Origin: an uncultured Gemmatimonadales bacterium
Lineage (GTDB): Bacteria > Gemmatimonadota > Gemmatimonadetes > Gemmatimonadales > GWC2-71-9
DNA: 64,000 nucleotides
Direction of reading: 5' to 3'
NCBI GenBank assembly: GCA_947259405.1
Contig: CAMYLY010000004.1
Coordinates: 1 to 64,000, forward strand
The notes under the pieces are model-generated. The model was not told the origin of the DNA. It saw only the letters and a program-made list of their open reading frames with translations, and did no database searches. Position numbers and translations under genes: made by a program. The number at the start of each line of letters is the position of its first letter. Positions within the stretch are counted from its first letter, which is position 1. Below, piece by piece: positions 56,420-64,000 of the stretch.

Positions 56420-56903
56420 GCCCGAAATGATCTTGATCCGGGAGATGAGCGGTAAGGATTTCGGTATCGGATTCCATACCCTCGAGGAGTTGACCGATGG
56501 CGTTCACGGGTTTGTAAAACTCCTCGATCTTGTCGCGGATAGACGTTGGGCTGGCAAGGAGGATTCTGACCTCGCGTCCGGTGGCAAACGCCAGTGTCTT
56601 CTCGCAGTCAAAATCGAATGGATTGGCTGTCGCGATCTCGAGGTGCGAGTCGGTCATGTTGATCGGCAGAATGTGATACTGCCGACAAACCTGTTCCGGC
56701 ACGATCTCTCTCGCGCTGGGTTGACTTTGTGAGAGGTCGGCGAGCTTCAGTCGGAAGCGCGTCGACAGATTGCTCAGCAGTTCCTCGTCAGTGACGACAC
56801 CAGCGCCGACGAGGAGGTCCCACAGGAATTCCTCGTCCCCGCCATCGGTCTCGAGTTCCTCAAGCTTGTCCGCACCGACCATCTCGGCAACCGTAGGCCT
56901 CAA
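56202..56903 (-). CDS. GspE/PilB N-terminal domain (frame lost at ~56446)
   Basis: From TTG 56903, residues 1 to ~150 match the MshEN/T2SSE-N domain of GspE/PilB (LWDLLVGAGVVTDEELLSNL, VPEQVCRQYHILPINMTDSH, ATANPFDFDCEKTLAFATGR). After GMESDTEI the frame turns Arg/Ala-rich and stops at 56202. In register, the ATPase reads LISRIKIISGLDIADRLRPQ from ~56446. The link that normally holds ASDIHIEP (~60-70 residues, from memory of the family) is missing, so the break is a deletion plus frame change. Confidence 0.75.
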   Translation of the reverse strand: MRPTVAEMVGADKLEELETDGGDEEFLWDLLVGAGVVTDEELLSNLSTRFRLKLADLSQSQPSAREIVPEQVCRQYHILPINMTDSHLEIATANPFDFDCEKTLAFATGREVRILLASPTSIRDKIEEFYKPVNAIGQLLEGMESDTEILTAHLPDQDHFGLGHCRPLAAAGRTCADRNQRSTGRPAHFDASVCRRRKGRCSCPGFVAHRAGSVIARAEYGRGRRDQNASRIP

Positions 56904-57013
56904 CCATGCATCGCGATATTCCGGAACGGTTTACCTCCCTCTCAACGCCTGGGTGTAAGTCGACCGAGTAGTAAAAGCTACCTGGGCCTCAGAGCGCACG
57001 CCACCGGCGAAGC

Positions 57014-59053
57014 CTAGAGGATCTCCCACAGGTCGCGCCGCACATCGACGGTCAGCGCAACTCCCGGATTGCGAAGCCGAACGCCAAAATTCACCCGGAG
57101 CAACTGGTGGAACCACTCGACCCCCAACCCCACGACTGGCCGCACACCCGAGCTTGGAACCCATGGCATGTTGGCAATCGGCCCACCGGCCCAGCCGGCA
57201 CCCACGAACGGAGCAACGACGAGCTGCCGACCCGTCGACGCCAGAGGCCCGAGGGAGATTGCGGGGAACGGCACTGGCATGCGCCACTCCACGGTTCCCA
57301 CCACCGCGTACCGGCCACCCCAGGCGCGGAACGTCTCCCCAGCCAACGTGCCTCGCCCACCCATCACGAAGGCCCGATGCGGCGGGAGCTGGTTGCTGCC
57401 CCACCCGGCCCATCCTCGCGTGACCAAGTCGGTGCTTCCGACGGGGACCTGGAGACGGCCGGTCGCCCAAGCCCGAACGTAATTGCGGCCGTCAGCCAGC
57501 CCCCCTTCGAGATTCACTGCACCGCTGACTTGCCGGCGAGATCCGATGGTCGACGGCCGGCGCCCGACGGTGAGTCGCCCGACATCGTACGTGCCTGCGC
57601 CGAGTGGCGGGTTCACGCGGAAGCTCCCGCGCGCGGGAGCGGTCACGATGGCCATCGTCGTACTGCGCTCGACACCTCCCCCTAATCGAAGGAAACCTCT
57701 CGTACCGAGGCGCCACTCACCCGACACGAGCACCCTATCGGCGAGGTAGTAGTCCCCAAAGTCGTGGCCGCCTTCCTGCGCGATCACGGAGTTGAGGAGG
57801 GGCGAGATCACTCGCTCATCCGCCACGTCGCGGACCGAACGTTCGGCCAGGACACCCAACGTGAGGCGCCCGAGCCGAATACGGGTGTCGAGCCGGCCCT
57901 TGACCCGCTCGTCGCTGAACCCGTATGAGCCAGCGGGGGCGATCTCCACGGAGCCCCACGGCCGAAACACCCACCCGAGGCCTACGGCGACACCTTCGAC
58001 GCGATTGAAACGCGCCAGGTCAGAAAGAGACCCCGCACTCGGGCGCGCGCGCGCCAAACCGGAAAGGGCGCGCGCACCCGCCACGTCTGCGATCTCCCCG
58101 CGTATCTTCTCGAGATCGAAGGTGGCCACCGGTTCGCTCGCATCTCTGACTGCCGTCTCGAACGGCTCGTCCCACACAAACGCATCACGGACAGCCCGGG
58201 GCGCAGCCACGATCTCGGCGCCGTAGAAGACGGAGTCCTCCAAACCGAGATTGAAGTCGTACTCGTCGATTTCCCAGCGGCCCCGGATGATGCCTCTGGC
58301 GGGAAGGTCCAACCACTTGGTGCGTCGCCGGATTTCGATCTCTTGTCGGCGTGGCAGCCAAAACCGCCGATTCCAGAGACCATTCTCCAGCACGATCGTA
58401 ATGTCCTCGAGCGTGTCATCCAGGTAGGCAACGCTCGTGAAGTTGAATCGGATGACCACCAGCTCTGCCGTTTCCAGGTCAACAAACAGGCTTCCAATGA
58501 TCCGAGGCTCGGTGTAGTCCTTGGGCCGGATGCGGATCTCCCGAACCCGGACCTGGCGATCGGGTAAGCGCATGACGATGGGTGGGACGCCCGCAAAGTC
58601 ATACAGCTGTCGGCCGGTGGGCGATAGCGGATGGGGAACATCTCGAACCTCATCCCCCTGTCCCAACCTGATGTTGTCGCCGAAGTTGTTTTGGACAATG
58701 CCGAGATGATCGCGGTGGTATTGGATATCCGTGGGAAGATCAGCGCGATCACGCCACCCGATGATGCGTTGCTTGCTGCTTCCCGGCGTCCGCCAGTAAA
58801 CTTCCAGCTGGAGTTCGTCAGACTTGACCAGTCGTGGGGGCTCCGAGAGCCCTTCTCCCAGTTGCGCCAGAAAGAATACGAAGCCATGCGCTCGAGATCT
58901 ATAATCCGTGAGATTGCTGTCGGCGCGCACCTCGGCGCGACGGGCCACGGCGCGGTCGACCAGGTCCAAGGTCTCGGGTGTGTTCCACTGCTGTCCCGCC
59001 AGCGGGGTGGGAACCGCTACCAGAGACAGGAGCGTGACGGCGCGAAGCGTCAT
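57014..59053 (-). CDS. Outer-membrane beta-barrel protein of unknown function
   Basis: About 679 residues from ATG 59053 (GTG 59071 adds six). Signal peptide LRAVTLLSLVAVPTPLAGQQ. The N-terminal half (~25-300) is a beta-rich domain; the C-terminal half alternates aromatic and hydrophobic strands and ends DVRRDLWEIL, in the manner of 16-strand OmpA85-like barrels (GGRGTLAGETFRAWGG is a typical L6-like loop motif). It resembles DUF5686-type or BamA/TamA-like barrels, not proven. Divergent from the next lipoprotein. Confidence 0.78.
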   Translation of the reverse strand: MTLRAVTLLSLVAVPTPLAGQQWNTPETLDLVDRAVARRAEVRADSNLTDYRSRAHGFVFFLAQLGEGLSEPPRLVKSDELQLEVYWRTPGSSKQRIIGWRDRADLPTDIQYHRDHLGIVQNNFGDNIRLGQGDEVRDVPHPLSPTGRQLYDFAGVPPIVMRLPDRQVRVREIRIRPKDYTEPRIIGSLFVDLETAELVVIRFNFTSVAYLDDTLEDITIVLENGLWNRRFWLPRRQEIEIRRRTKWLDLPARGIIRGRWEIDEYDFNLGLEDSVFYGAEIVAAPRAVRDAFVWDEPFETAVRDASEPVATFDLEKIRGEIADVAGARALSGLARARPSAGSLSDLARFNRVEGVAVGLGWVFRPWGSVEIAPAGSYGFSDERVKGRLDTRIRLGRLTLGVLAERSVRDVADERVISPLLNSVIAQEGGHDFGDYYLADRVLVSGEWRLGTRGFLRLGGGVERSTTMAIVTAPARGSFRVNPPLGAGTYDVGRLTVGRRPSTIGSRRQVSGAVNLEGGLADGRNYVRAWATGRLQVPVGSTDLVTRGWAGWGSNQLPPHRAFVMGGRGTLAGETFRAWGGRYAVVGTVEWRMPVPFPAISLGPLASTGRQLVVAPFVGAGWAGGPIANMPWVPSSGVRPVVGLGVEWFHQLLRVNFGVRLRNPGVALTVDVRRDLWEIL

Positions 59054-59083
59054 GCGGGTAAAATCGTCCACGTGGCTCGGTGC

Positions 59084-59650
59084 ATGATAACCACCACCTC
59101 GATTCTCGTGGCCGGGTGCACAGACATCGGGGGGCCGTTCGGAGGTCCAGTCGCAACCGCTGACCTCGCCATCCTATCCCTCCAGTCGACGGCACCCAGT
59201 CCCACCACGAGTTCGTTTACAGTACTCAATAACCAAAGGACCGTGCGGCAAGTGCTCCATCCCGATGCCTTTAACACACCCTTCTTGGTGCTGACTTTCC
59301 CGACTGGCAGTTTCGAGAGCCTTGGAGGCACCCCCGTTGGCCCCACGGATTCCGTCATGGTGGTTGTCCAGCCTTCACCCGGCACGTACGGATTCACGCT
59401 CTCGCCCAACGGATTGGTCTTCGGTACGCCGACTCCGTCGGTCCGGCTGACGTATGGTCAATACGGAGATTTCTCGGCCGGAACCGCCTCCTATCCAACG
59501 GCCGGCGAGTACGAGGCCGCGCTGGGCTTGTGGTATGAGGTCTCACCGGGCCTCTGGGAGTCCGTCGCTGGCTCGGGACCGGACGGCCTGAACGCCGTGC
59601 AGGGTGCTGTGACGCGGCCCGGCGCCTACCTCGTCGCCGCGCCGCGGTAA
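59084..59650 (+). CDS. Small putative lipoprotein
   Basis: About 188 residues from ATG 59084 (GTG 59072 is an alternative that adds an Arg to a very short signal). Lipobox LVAGC is present, followed by a beta-rich protein (LILSLQ... SFTVLNNQRTVRQVL; YGFTLSPNGLVFGTPTPS). No family recognised. Ends 3 nt before trpE, so may share its transcript. Confidence 0.7.
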   Translation: MITTTSILVAGCTDIGGPFGGPVATADLAILSLQSTAPSPTTSSFTVLNNQRTVRQVLHPDAFNTPFLVLTFPTGSFESLGGTPVGPTDSVMVVVQPSPGTYGFTLSPNGLVFGTPTPSVRLTYGQYGDFSAGTASYPTAGEYEAALGLWYEVSPGLWESVAGSGPDGLNAVQGAVTRPGAYLVAAPR

Positions 59651-59653
59651 CGC

Positions 59654-61144
59654 ATGCGGACGACGTTCGAAGCCTTCGTCGAGCAAGCTCGCGAGGGCGG
59701 TGTGATTCCGGTAGCTGAGGAGTTTTCCACCGATACCCTCACCCCCGTGGTCGCATATGCCGCCGTTGCGCGCCCCCCGTTTGCGTTTCTGCTCGAATCG
59801 CTCGTAGGGGGTGAGCGCTGGGCCCGGTACACGTTCATCGGAACAGAACCACGGGAAGCCTGGCGGTACCGTGAGGGTCAGGTTGAGCAATGGACCGCCG
59901 GCCGCGGCTGGAGCGACAAAGGCCAGACGGCAGACCCACTGGAGCACCTCGCCACGCAACTTCGATCACAGCGTCCGGTCGTCGCCCCTGGACTGCCCCG
60001 TTTTGTCGGAGGAGCGGTGGGCTATCTAGGCTACGACGTCGTACGATCCATCGAGAAGCTCCCAGCGCCTCCCGCCGACGACCTCCACATCCCGGAGGCC
60101 ATGTTCATCATCGCGGATTCGGTCGTCATCATCGACAACGCGTTCGCCCGTGCCATTCTCGTGACGAACACCTTTGTCGAGGGCGGTGCGACCCGAAAGA
60201 CGCTCCAGCACGCTTTTGACCGCGCGACATCGCGGAACGCGGAGTTGCTCGGGCGGCTTCGGGAGCCGCAGCATCTCGAACCGCTGTCGCTCGGTGAACC
60301 AACAGACCTCCCATCGCAGACGCAATATTCACGGTCGCGTTTCGAGGCAGGCGTCGAGCGCATACGCGAATACATCCGCGCCGGGGACGCCTTTCAGGTC
60401 GTGCTCTCGCGTCGCGAGGACGTGCCATGCGCCGCCCCTCCATTTGACGTGTATCGTTGCCTGCGAATGTTGAACCCGGCACCCTATCTGTACTTCCTCA
60501 CCTTGGACGACCTCGCGCTCGTTGGAAGCTCACCGGAGGTGTTAGTGAGGGTGGAGGACCGCGACGTCACCGTGCGACCCATTGCGGGTACTCGTCCCCG
60601 GGGGGCAACGGACGCGGACGACGTCGAGCTCACGGACGAATTGCTCACCGATCCCAAGGAACTCGCTGAACACACGATGCTGGTCGACCTCGGACGGAAT
60701 GACATCGGGCGTGTCTGCGAGTTCGGGTCGGTTCGCGTCACGGAGGACAAAGCGATCGAGCGCTACTCGCATGTGCAACACATCGTGAGCCAGGTCGACG
60801 GACGTTTGCGCCAGGACGTGGACGCGGTCGACGCGCTGCGGGCGTGCTTTCCAGCTGGGACCGTGTCCGGCGCACCCAAGGTCCGGGCAATGGAGATCAT
60901 CGACGAGTTGGAGCCCACGCGCCGCGGTCCATACGCTGGTGCGGTGGGCTATCTCGGTTGGGGCGCAACGTCCATGGATTTGGCCATCACCATTCGCACC
61001 GCGCTGTTGAAGAACGGCACAGCCCATATCCAGGCTGGCGGAGGCATCGTTGCCGACAGTGTGCCAGCGCGCGAATTCGAGGAGACCCAGAGCAAAGCCG
61101 GGGCTGTCCTTCGCGCCATCCAAGTGGCCAACGCCGCCCATTAG
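59654..61144 (+). CDS. trpE: Anthranilate synthase component I
   Basis: A 496-residue chorismate-utilising enzyme of tryptophan synthesis. N-terminal regulatory half with RYTFIGTEPREAW. Catalytic half: FQVVLSRRE, VGSSPEVLVRV, RPIAGTRPRG, DLGRNDIGRV, GTVSGAPKVRAMEIIDELE, GGGIVADSVPAREFEE. No trpG neighbour within the window. TrpE rather than PabB on length and motif, though the two are close. Confidence 0.93.
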   Translation: MRTTFEAFVEQAREGGVIPVAEEFSTDTLTPVVAYAAVARPPFAFLLESLVGGERWARYTFIGTEPREAWRYREGQVEQWTAGRGWSDKGQTADPLEHLATQLRSQRPVVAPGLPRFVGGAVGYLGYDVVRSIEKLPAPPADDLHIPEAMFIIADSVVIIDNAFARAILVTNTFVEGGATRKTLQHAFDRATSRNAELLGRLREPQHLEPLSLGEPTDLPSQTQYSRSRFEAGVERIREYIRAGDAFQVVLSRREDVPCAAPPFDVYRCLRMLNPAPYLYFLTLDDLALVGSSPEVLVRVEDRDVTVRPIAGTRPRGATDADDVELTDELLTDPKELAEHTMLVDLGRNDIGRVCEFGSVRVTEDKAIERYSHVQHIVSQVDGRLRQDVDAVDALRACFPAGTVSGAPKVRAMEIIDELEPTRRGPYAGAVGYLGWGATSMDLAITIRTALLKNGTAHIQAGGGIVADSVPAREFEETQSKAGAVLRAIQVANAAH

Positions 61145-61190
61145 CCAAGGGTTTACGGGTCGGATATATTCTGGCGACGGAGGCATCTGT

Positions 61191-62795
61191 TTGACGGAAT
61201 TCAAGCTGCTCAGCACCACCGGCGACCAGAGCGTTGAGATCACACCGGGACGCACACTCGTCGTGGGCCGCGCGGTAACGAGCGATTTCCCCATCTATGA
61301 CCCCACCGTATCGCGGCGTCATGCCGAATTGACGCTGCAGGATGGCGGGGTACATGTGAAAGACCTGGGCTCGTCAAACGGGACTTTTGTGAACGGGGAG
61401 CGGGTCGCTGAAGCCTCGGTCCACGCCGACGACATCATCACGTTTGGGAAGGTCGCGTTCAAGCTGATCGCGGTGGCGCCGGCAGTGCCGATGGCCGCCC
61501 CTGACCCAGGGGGATTCGCCTCCAAGCCGCCGCTAGAAGCCACAATCGTCCGTCAGGTCGCCGTCGAGCCGGCTGACCTGGACGCCGCCGTCAACCGGTC
61601 GCCCAGCGCCGCGATCGCGGCGCCCGACGAGGCCGCTCTCGCCGAGTCGAGCAAACTGCAGCTACTCCTCGACATCTCGAAGGAACTCTCGAAACAACAG
61701 GACGTAGACAAGCTGCTCGAGAAAGTCGTCGACATAACGTTCCAGGTCATGAGCGTTGACCGCGTCTCGATTTTGATGCTCGAGGGACAATCCAACGAGC
61801 TCGTGCCACGCATTTCGCGAAACCGTCTAGGCGAGGTTGGTGGCAGCGCTCGTGTTCCGCAATCGATCGCGCGTCGCGCAGTCGGCGAGCGCCTGGCCAT
61901 CCTCACCGACAACGCCGCGACCGATGAGCGGTTCGGTGGCAAGTCCATCGTCATGCAGAGCGTACGGTCAGCCATGTGTACGCCACTCATGGGGAGCGAG
62001 GGGAGCGTTCTCGGCATCATCTACGTCGACAACATGACGGCCGTCAACTCGTTCGGTGATGAAGATCTCGAGTTCTTGATTGCCTTCTCAGGTATTGCCG
62101 CCGTCGCTATCGAAAACTCACAGCTGACAGAGCGCGTCCAACGGGAAGCGGTGGTGCTGTCGAACTTTCGTCGGTACTTCGCTCCCGATTTGGCCGAAGC
62201 CATCGCCGGTCAAGAGGAGGCGGTGAAGCTCGGTGGTCAGAAACGACCGGTCGTGGTGTTCTTCAGCGACATACGGGGCTTCACGTCCATGTCTGAAAAC
62301 ATGAACCCCGATGAGATCGCAACACTCCTCACTGAGTACTTCACTGAAATGGTCGAGATCGTCTTCGAGAACGGGGGGACGCTCGACAAATTCATGGGTG
62401 ACGCCATCATGGCGCTCTGGGGAGCGCCGCTGGCTGATAAGCAAGCAGCCGATCGCGCGATGAACGCCGCAATAGGCATGATGACCACGCTCGAGAGCCT
62501 CAATCAAAAATGGGCGCAAGAGGGTCGTGAGCAGCAGGTGCAGATCGGAATCGGCATCAATTTTGGGGAGGTCTTTGCCGGGAACATCGGGAGCGATGCC
62601 CGTTTGGAGTACACCGTCATCGGAGACGCTGTCAATGTGGCGTCGCGCCTCTGCGATAAAGCCGGGCCTGGCGAGATCATGGTGTCAGAACCGCTGTATC
62701 GGGCGTTGACATCCCCGCCCAGCGTGGAGGCGCTCGACCCTATCGAGTTGAAAGGGAAGGCCCAGGCCGTCCCCGTCTATTGTGTGAAGCGGTAG
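61191..62795 (+). CDS. FHA-GAF-class III adenylate/guanylate cyclase
   Basis: About 534 residues from TTG 61191, behind GGAGG at 8-nt spacing. N-terminal FHA (~1-95: LVVGRAVTSDFPIYD, SRRHAEL, DLGSSNGTFV), GAF (~165-315), then class III cyclase (~350-530): metal Asp in VFFSDIRGFTSM and GDAIMALWG, purine-site Lys in TLDKFMGD, YTVIGDAVNVASRL. Residues favour ATP. It is cytoplasmic and could be tuned by phosphothreonine ligands. Convergent with maf, overlapping 19 bp. Confidence 0.92.
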   Translation: MTEFKLLSTTGDQSVEITPGRTLVVGRAVTSDFPIYDPTVSRRHAELTLQDGGVHVKDLGSSNGTFVNGERVAEASVHADDIITFGKVAFKLIAVAPAVPMAAPDPGGFASKPPLEATIVRQVAVEPADLDAAVNRSPSAAIAAPDEAALAESSKLQLLLDISKELSKQQDVDKLLEKVVDITFQVMSVDRVSILMLEGQSNELVPRISRNRLGEVGGSARVPQSIARRAVGERLAILTDNAATDERFGGKSIVMQSVRSAMCTPLMGSEGSVLGIIYVDNMTAVNSFGDEDLEFLIAFSGIAAVAIENSQLTERVQREAVVLSNFRRYFAPDLAEAIAGQEEAVKLGGQKRPVVVFFSDIRGFTSMSENMNPDEIATLLTEYFTEMVEIVFENGGTLDKFMGDAIMALWGAPLADKQAADRAMNAAIGMMTTLESLNQKWAQEGREQQVQIGIGINFGEVFAGNIGSDARLEYTVIGDAVNVASRLCDKAGPGEIMVSEPLYRALTSPPSVEALDPIELKGKAQAVPVYCVKR

Positions 62796-63349
62796 GGCAC
62801 CCCCACGTCCTCCAGTAGGTCCACGGCGAGCCGAAGCGGAAGCCCGATGACGCAGAAGTAGTCGCCATCGATCCGCTCCACCAACAGCCCACCCAATCCC
62901 TGCAGACCATAACTCCCCGCCTTGTCCAAGGGCTCGCCGGTTGCCACGTAGTCACGAATCATGGCGGCGCTGAGTGAACGGAACCACACCCGCGTGACCT
63001 CGTAGCGCGCCTTCACATCGTCACCGCGAACCACGGCCACGGCCGTGATCACACGGTGGTCGCGCCCGGACAACTTCTCGAGCATCGATTCGGCGTCGGA
63101 AGCACTCACCGGTTTCCCCAGAATCTCGCCATCCACGACCACCACCGTGTCAGCCGCTAACACCACCTCCTTCGCGCGCGACCTCGCAACCGCCTTAGCC
63201 TTCTCGATGGCCAAGCGTACCGCCATGGACTCCGGGAGTTCACCGGGCTCGGCTCGCTCATCGACGTGCGCCGGGACTACCTCGTGTGCGATGCCAAGGC
63301 GTTCGAGCAGCTCGCGCCGCCGCGCAGATCCGGACGCGAGTATGATCAC
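62777..63349 (-). CDS. maf: Maf-like nucleoside triphosphate pyrophosphatase
   Basis: A 190-residue house-cleaning NTP pyrophosphatase. ILASGSARRRELLERLG, catalytic-loop VVLAADTVVVVDGEILGKP (AADTVV), SGRDHRVITAVAV, and DKAGSYGLQGLGG mark the Maf family. Overlaps dtd by ATGA. Confidence 0.95.
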   Translation of the reverse strand: MIILASGSARRRELLERLGIAHEVVPAHVDERAEPGELPESMAVRLAIEKAKAVARSRAKEVVLAADTVVVVDGEILGKPVSASDAESMLEKLSGRDHRVITAVAVVRGDDVKARYEVTRVWFRSLSAAMIRDYVATGEPLDKAGSYGLQGLGGLLVERIDGDYFCVIGLPLRLAVDLLEDVGVPYRFTQ

Positions 63350-63783
63350 CGTTCGAGCAGCAATGTTACCGGCCCGTCGTTCACGAGGTGCACTTCCATC
63401 ACCGTGCCGAACCGTCCCATCGCGACCGTGAGGCCTCGGGCTCGCAGCGCTTCCACAAACGCCTCGTACAGGGTTTCGGCAATCTCGGGGGGTGCCGCAT
63501 GTACGAACGACGGGCGCCGACCCTTTCGCACATCGCCATACAGCGTGAATTGGGAGATAACCAGCAGGCTACCTGCCACCTCTGGCAGCCCGAGGTTGAT
63601 CTTGCCCGCTGCGTCCGAGAACAACCGGAGTCCGCCGACCTTGTCTGCCATCCACTTCACCTGCTCAAATCCGTCTCCTGAGGTGAAGCCGACCAACAAG
63701 ACGAATCCGACCCCGATGGAACCGACGACGTGACCGTCGACCGAAACGGAAGCCTCTGAAACGCGCTGGAGCACCACGCGCAT
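63346..63783 (-). CDS. dtd: D-aminoacyl-tRNA deacylase
   Basis: A 145-residue enzyme that removes D-amino acids from tRNA. Both diagnostic motifs are visible: SQFTLYGD (SQFTL) and NDGPVT in the C-terminal strand, with RPSFVHAAPPE between. Length is typical. Same operon as maf. Confidence 0.96.
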   Translation of the reverse strand: MRVVLQRVSEASVSVDGHVVGSIGVGFVLLVGFTSGDGFEQVKWMADKVGGLRLFSDAAGKINLGLPEVAGSLLVISQFTLYGDVRKGRRPSFVHAAPPEIAETLYEAFVEALRARGLTVAMGRFGTVMEVHLVNDGPVTLLLER

Positions 63784-63851
63784 GAGTCAGGTGTGGGCTG
63801 GGATGGATCCGACAGTAGGGATACGGGCCACGCGGCGCCAGCGATGCATCA

Positions 63852-64000
<149 letters not shown>

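Overview
The window is a GC-rich bacterial chromosome segment, probably from a Gemmatimonadota-like organism or a metagenome-assembled relative. This is inference from gene content: a long TonB-dependent receptor with a carboxypeptidase-regulatory-like N-terminus, several lipoproteins, two roughly 1,060-1,080-residue sortilin/BNR-repeat secreted proteins, a caa3-type oxidase operon, Tat-exported enzymes, FHA-domain fusions and a tig-clpP-clpX-engB block. No phage, insertion sequence, CRISPR array or rRNA was seen. One tRNA (Leu, anticodon TAG) is present.

Layout. 1-6.9 kb: two divergent PhoB-like response regulators, a TonB receptor with a Pho-box-like repeat array upstream, and a secreted FN3 lipoprotein, closed by a strong terminator. 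6.9-11.7 kb: zinc-ribbon protein, rhomboid protease, dnaK and an HtrA/DegP protease, the last two both broken by frame-disrupting rearrangements. 11.7-16.5 kb: caa3 cytochrome oxidase operon (ctaC-ctaD-ctaE-cox4, then ctaB), minus strand. 16.6-23.7 kb: DUF302 protein, then a compact run of amidase, ABC ATPase, ABC permease, N-acyl-D-amino-acid deacylase, EEP-family hydrolase and esterase. 23.8-28 kb: FHA-transmembrane-lytic transglycosylase fusion, Tat-exported class V aminotransferase, and a Cas4/AddB-like PD-(D/E)XK protein. 28.0-33.3 kb: a TPP riboswitch controlling thiC and three overlapping unassigned genes (asparagine-synthetase-like, radical SAM, flavin halogenase-like). 33.3-45 kb: two sortilin-like paralogues flanking a glycosyltransferase, a DUF1330 protein and a Ser/Thr kinase, followed by lipoprotein and secreted proteins. 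45.2-47.4 kb: DoxX plus a tandem family of four small paralogous proteins (two damaged), tRNA-Leu, and a structured gene-free stretch. 47.4-52.6 kb: CDP-alcohol phosphatidyltransferase and the proteostasis block tig-clpP-clpX-engB. 52.7-56.9 kb: hybrid histidine kinase convergent with a frameshifted GspE/PilB ATPase that carries a C-terminal receiver domain. 57-64 kb: outer-membrane barrel protein, lipoprotein, trpE, FHA-GAF-adenylate cyclase, maf, dtd and the 3' end of glmS.

The most interesting unit is the TPP-riboswitch operon at 28.0-33.3 kb. Its four genes overlap by 1-4 nt, so the AsnB-like/radical-SAM/flavoenzyme trio appears co-expressed with thiamine pyrimidine synthesis although none is a known thiamine gene. 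Second is the four-member small-protein family beside tRNA-Leu. Three genes (dnaK, htrA, gspE) carry internal deletions or a duplication that break the frame. These could be real decay, but strain-variant misassembly is at least as likely and should be excluded first.
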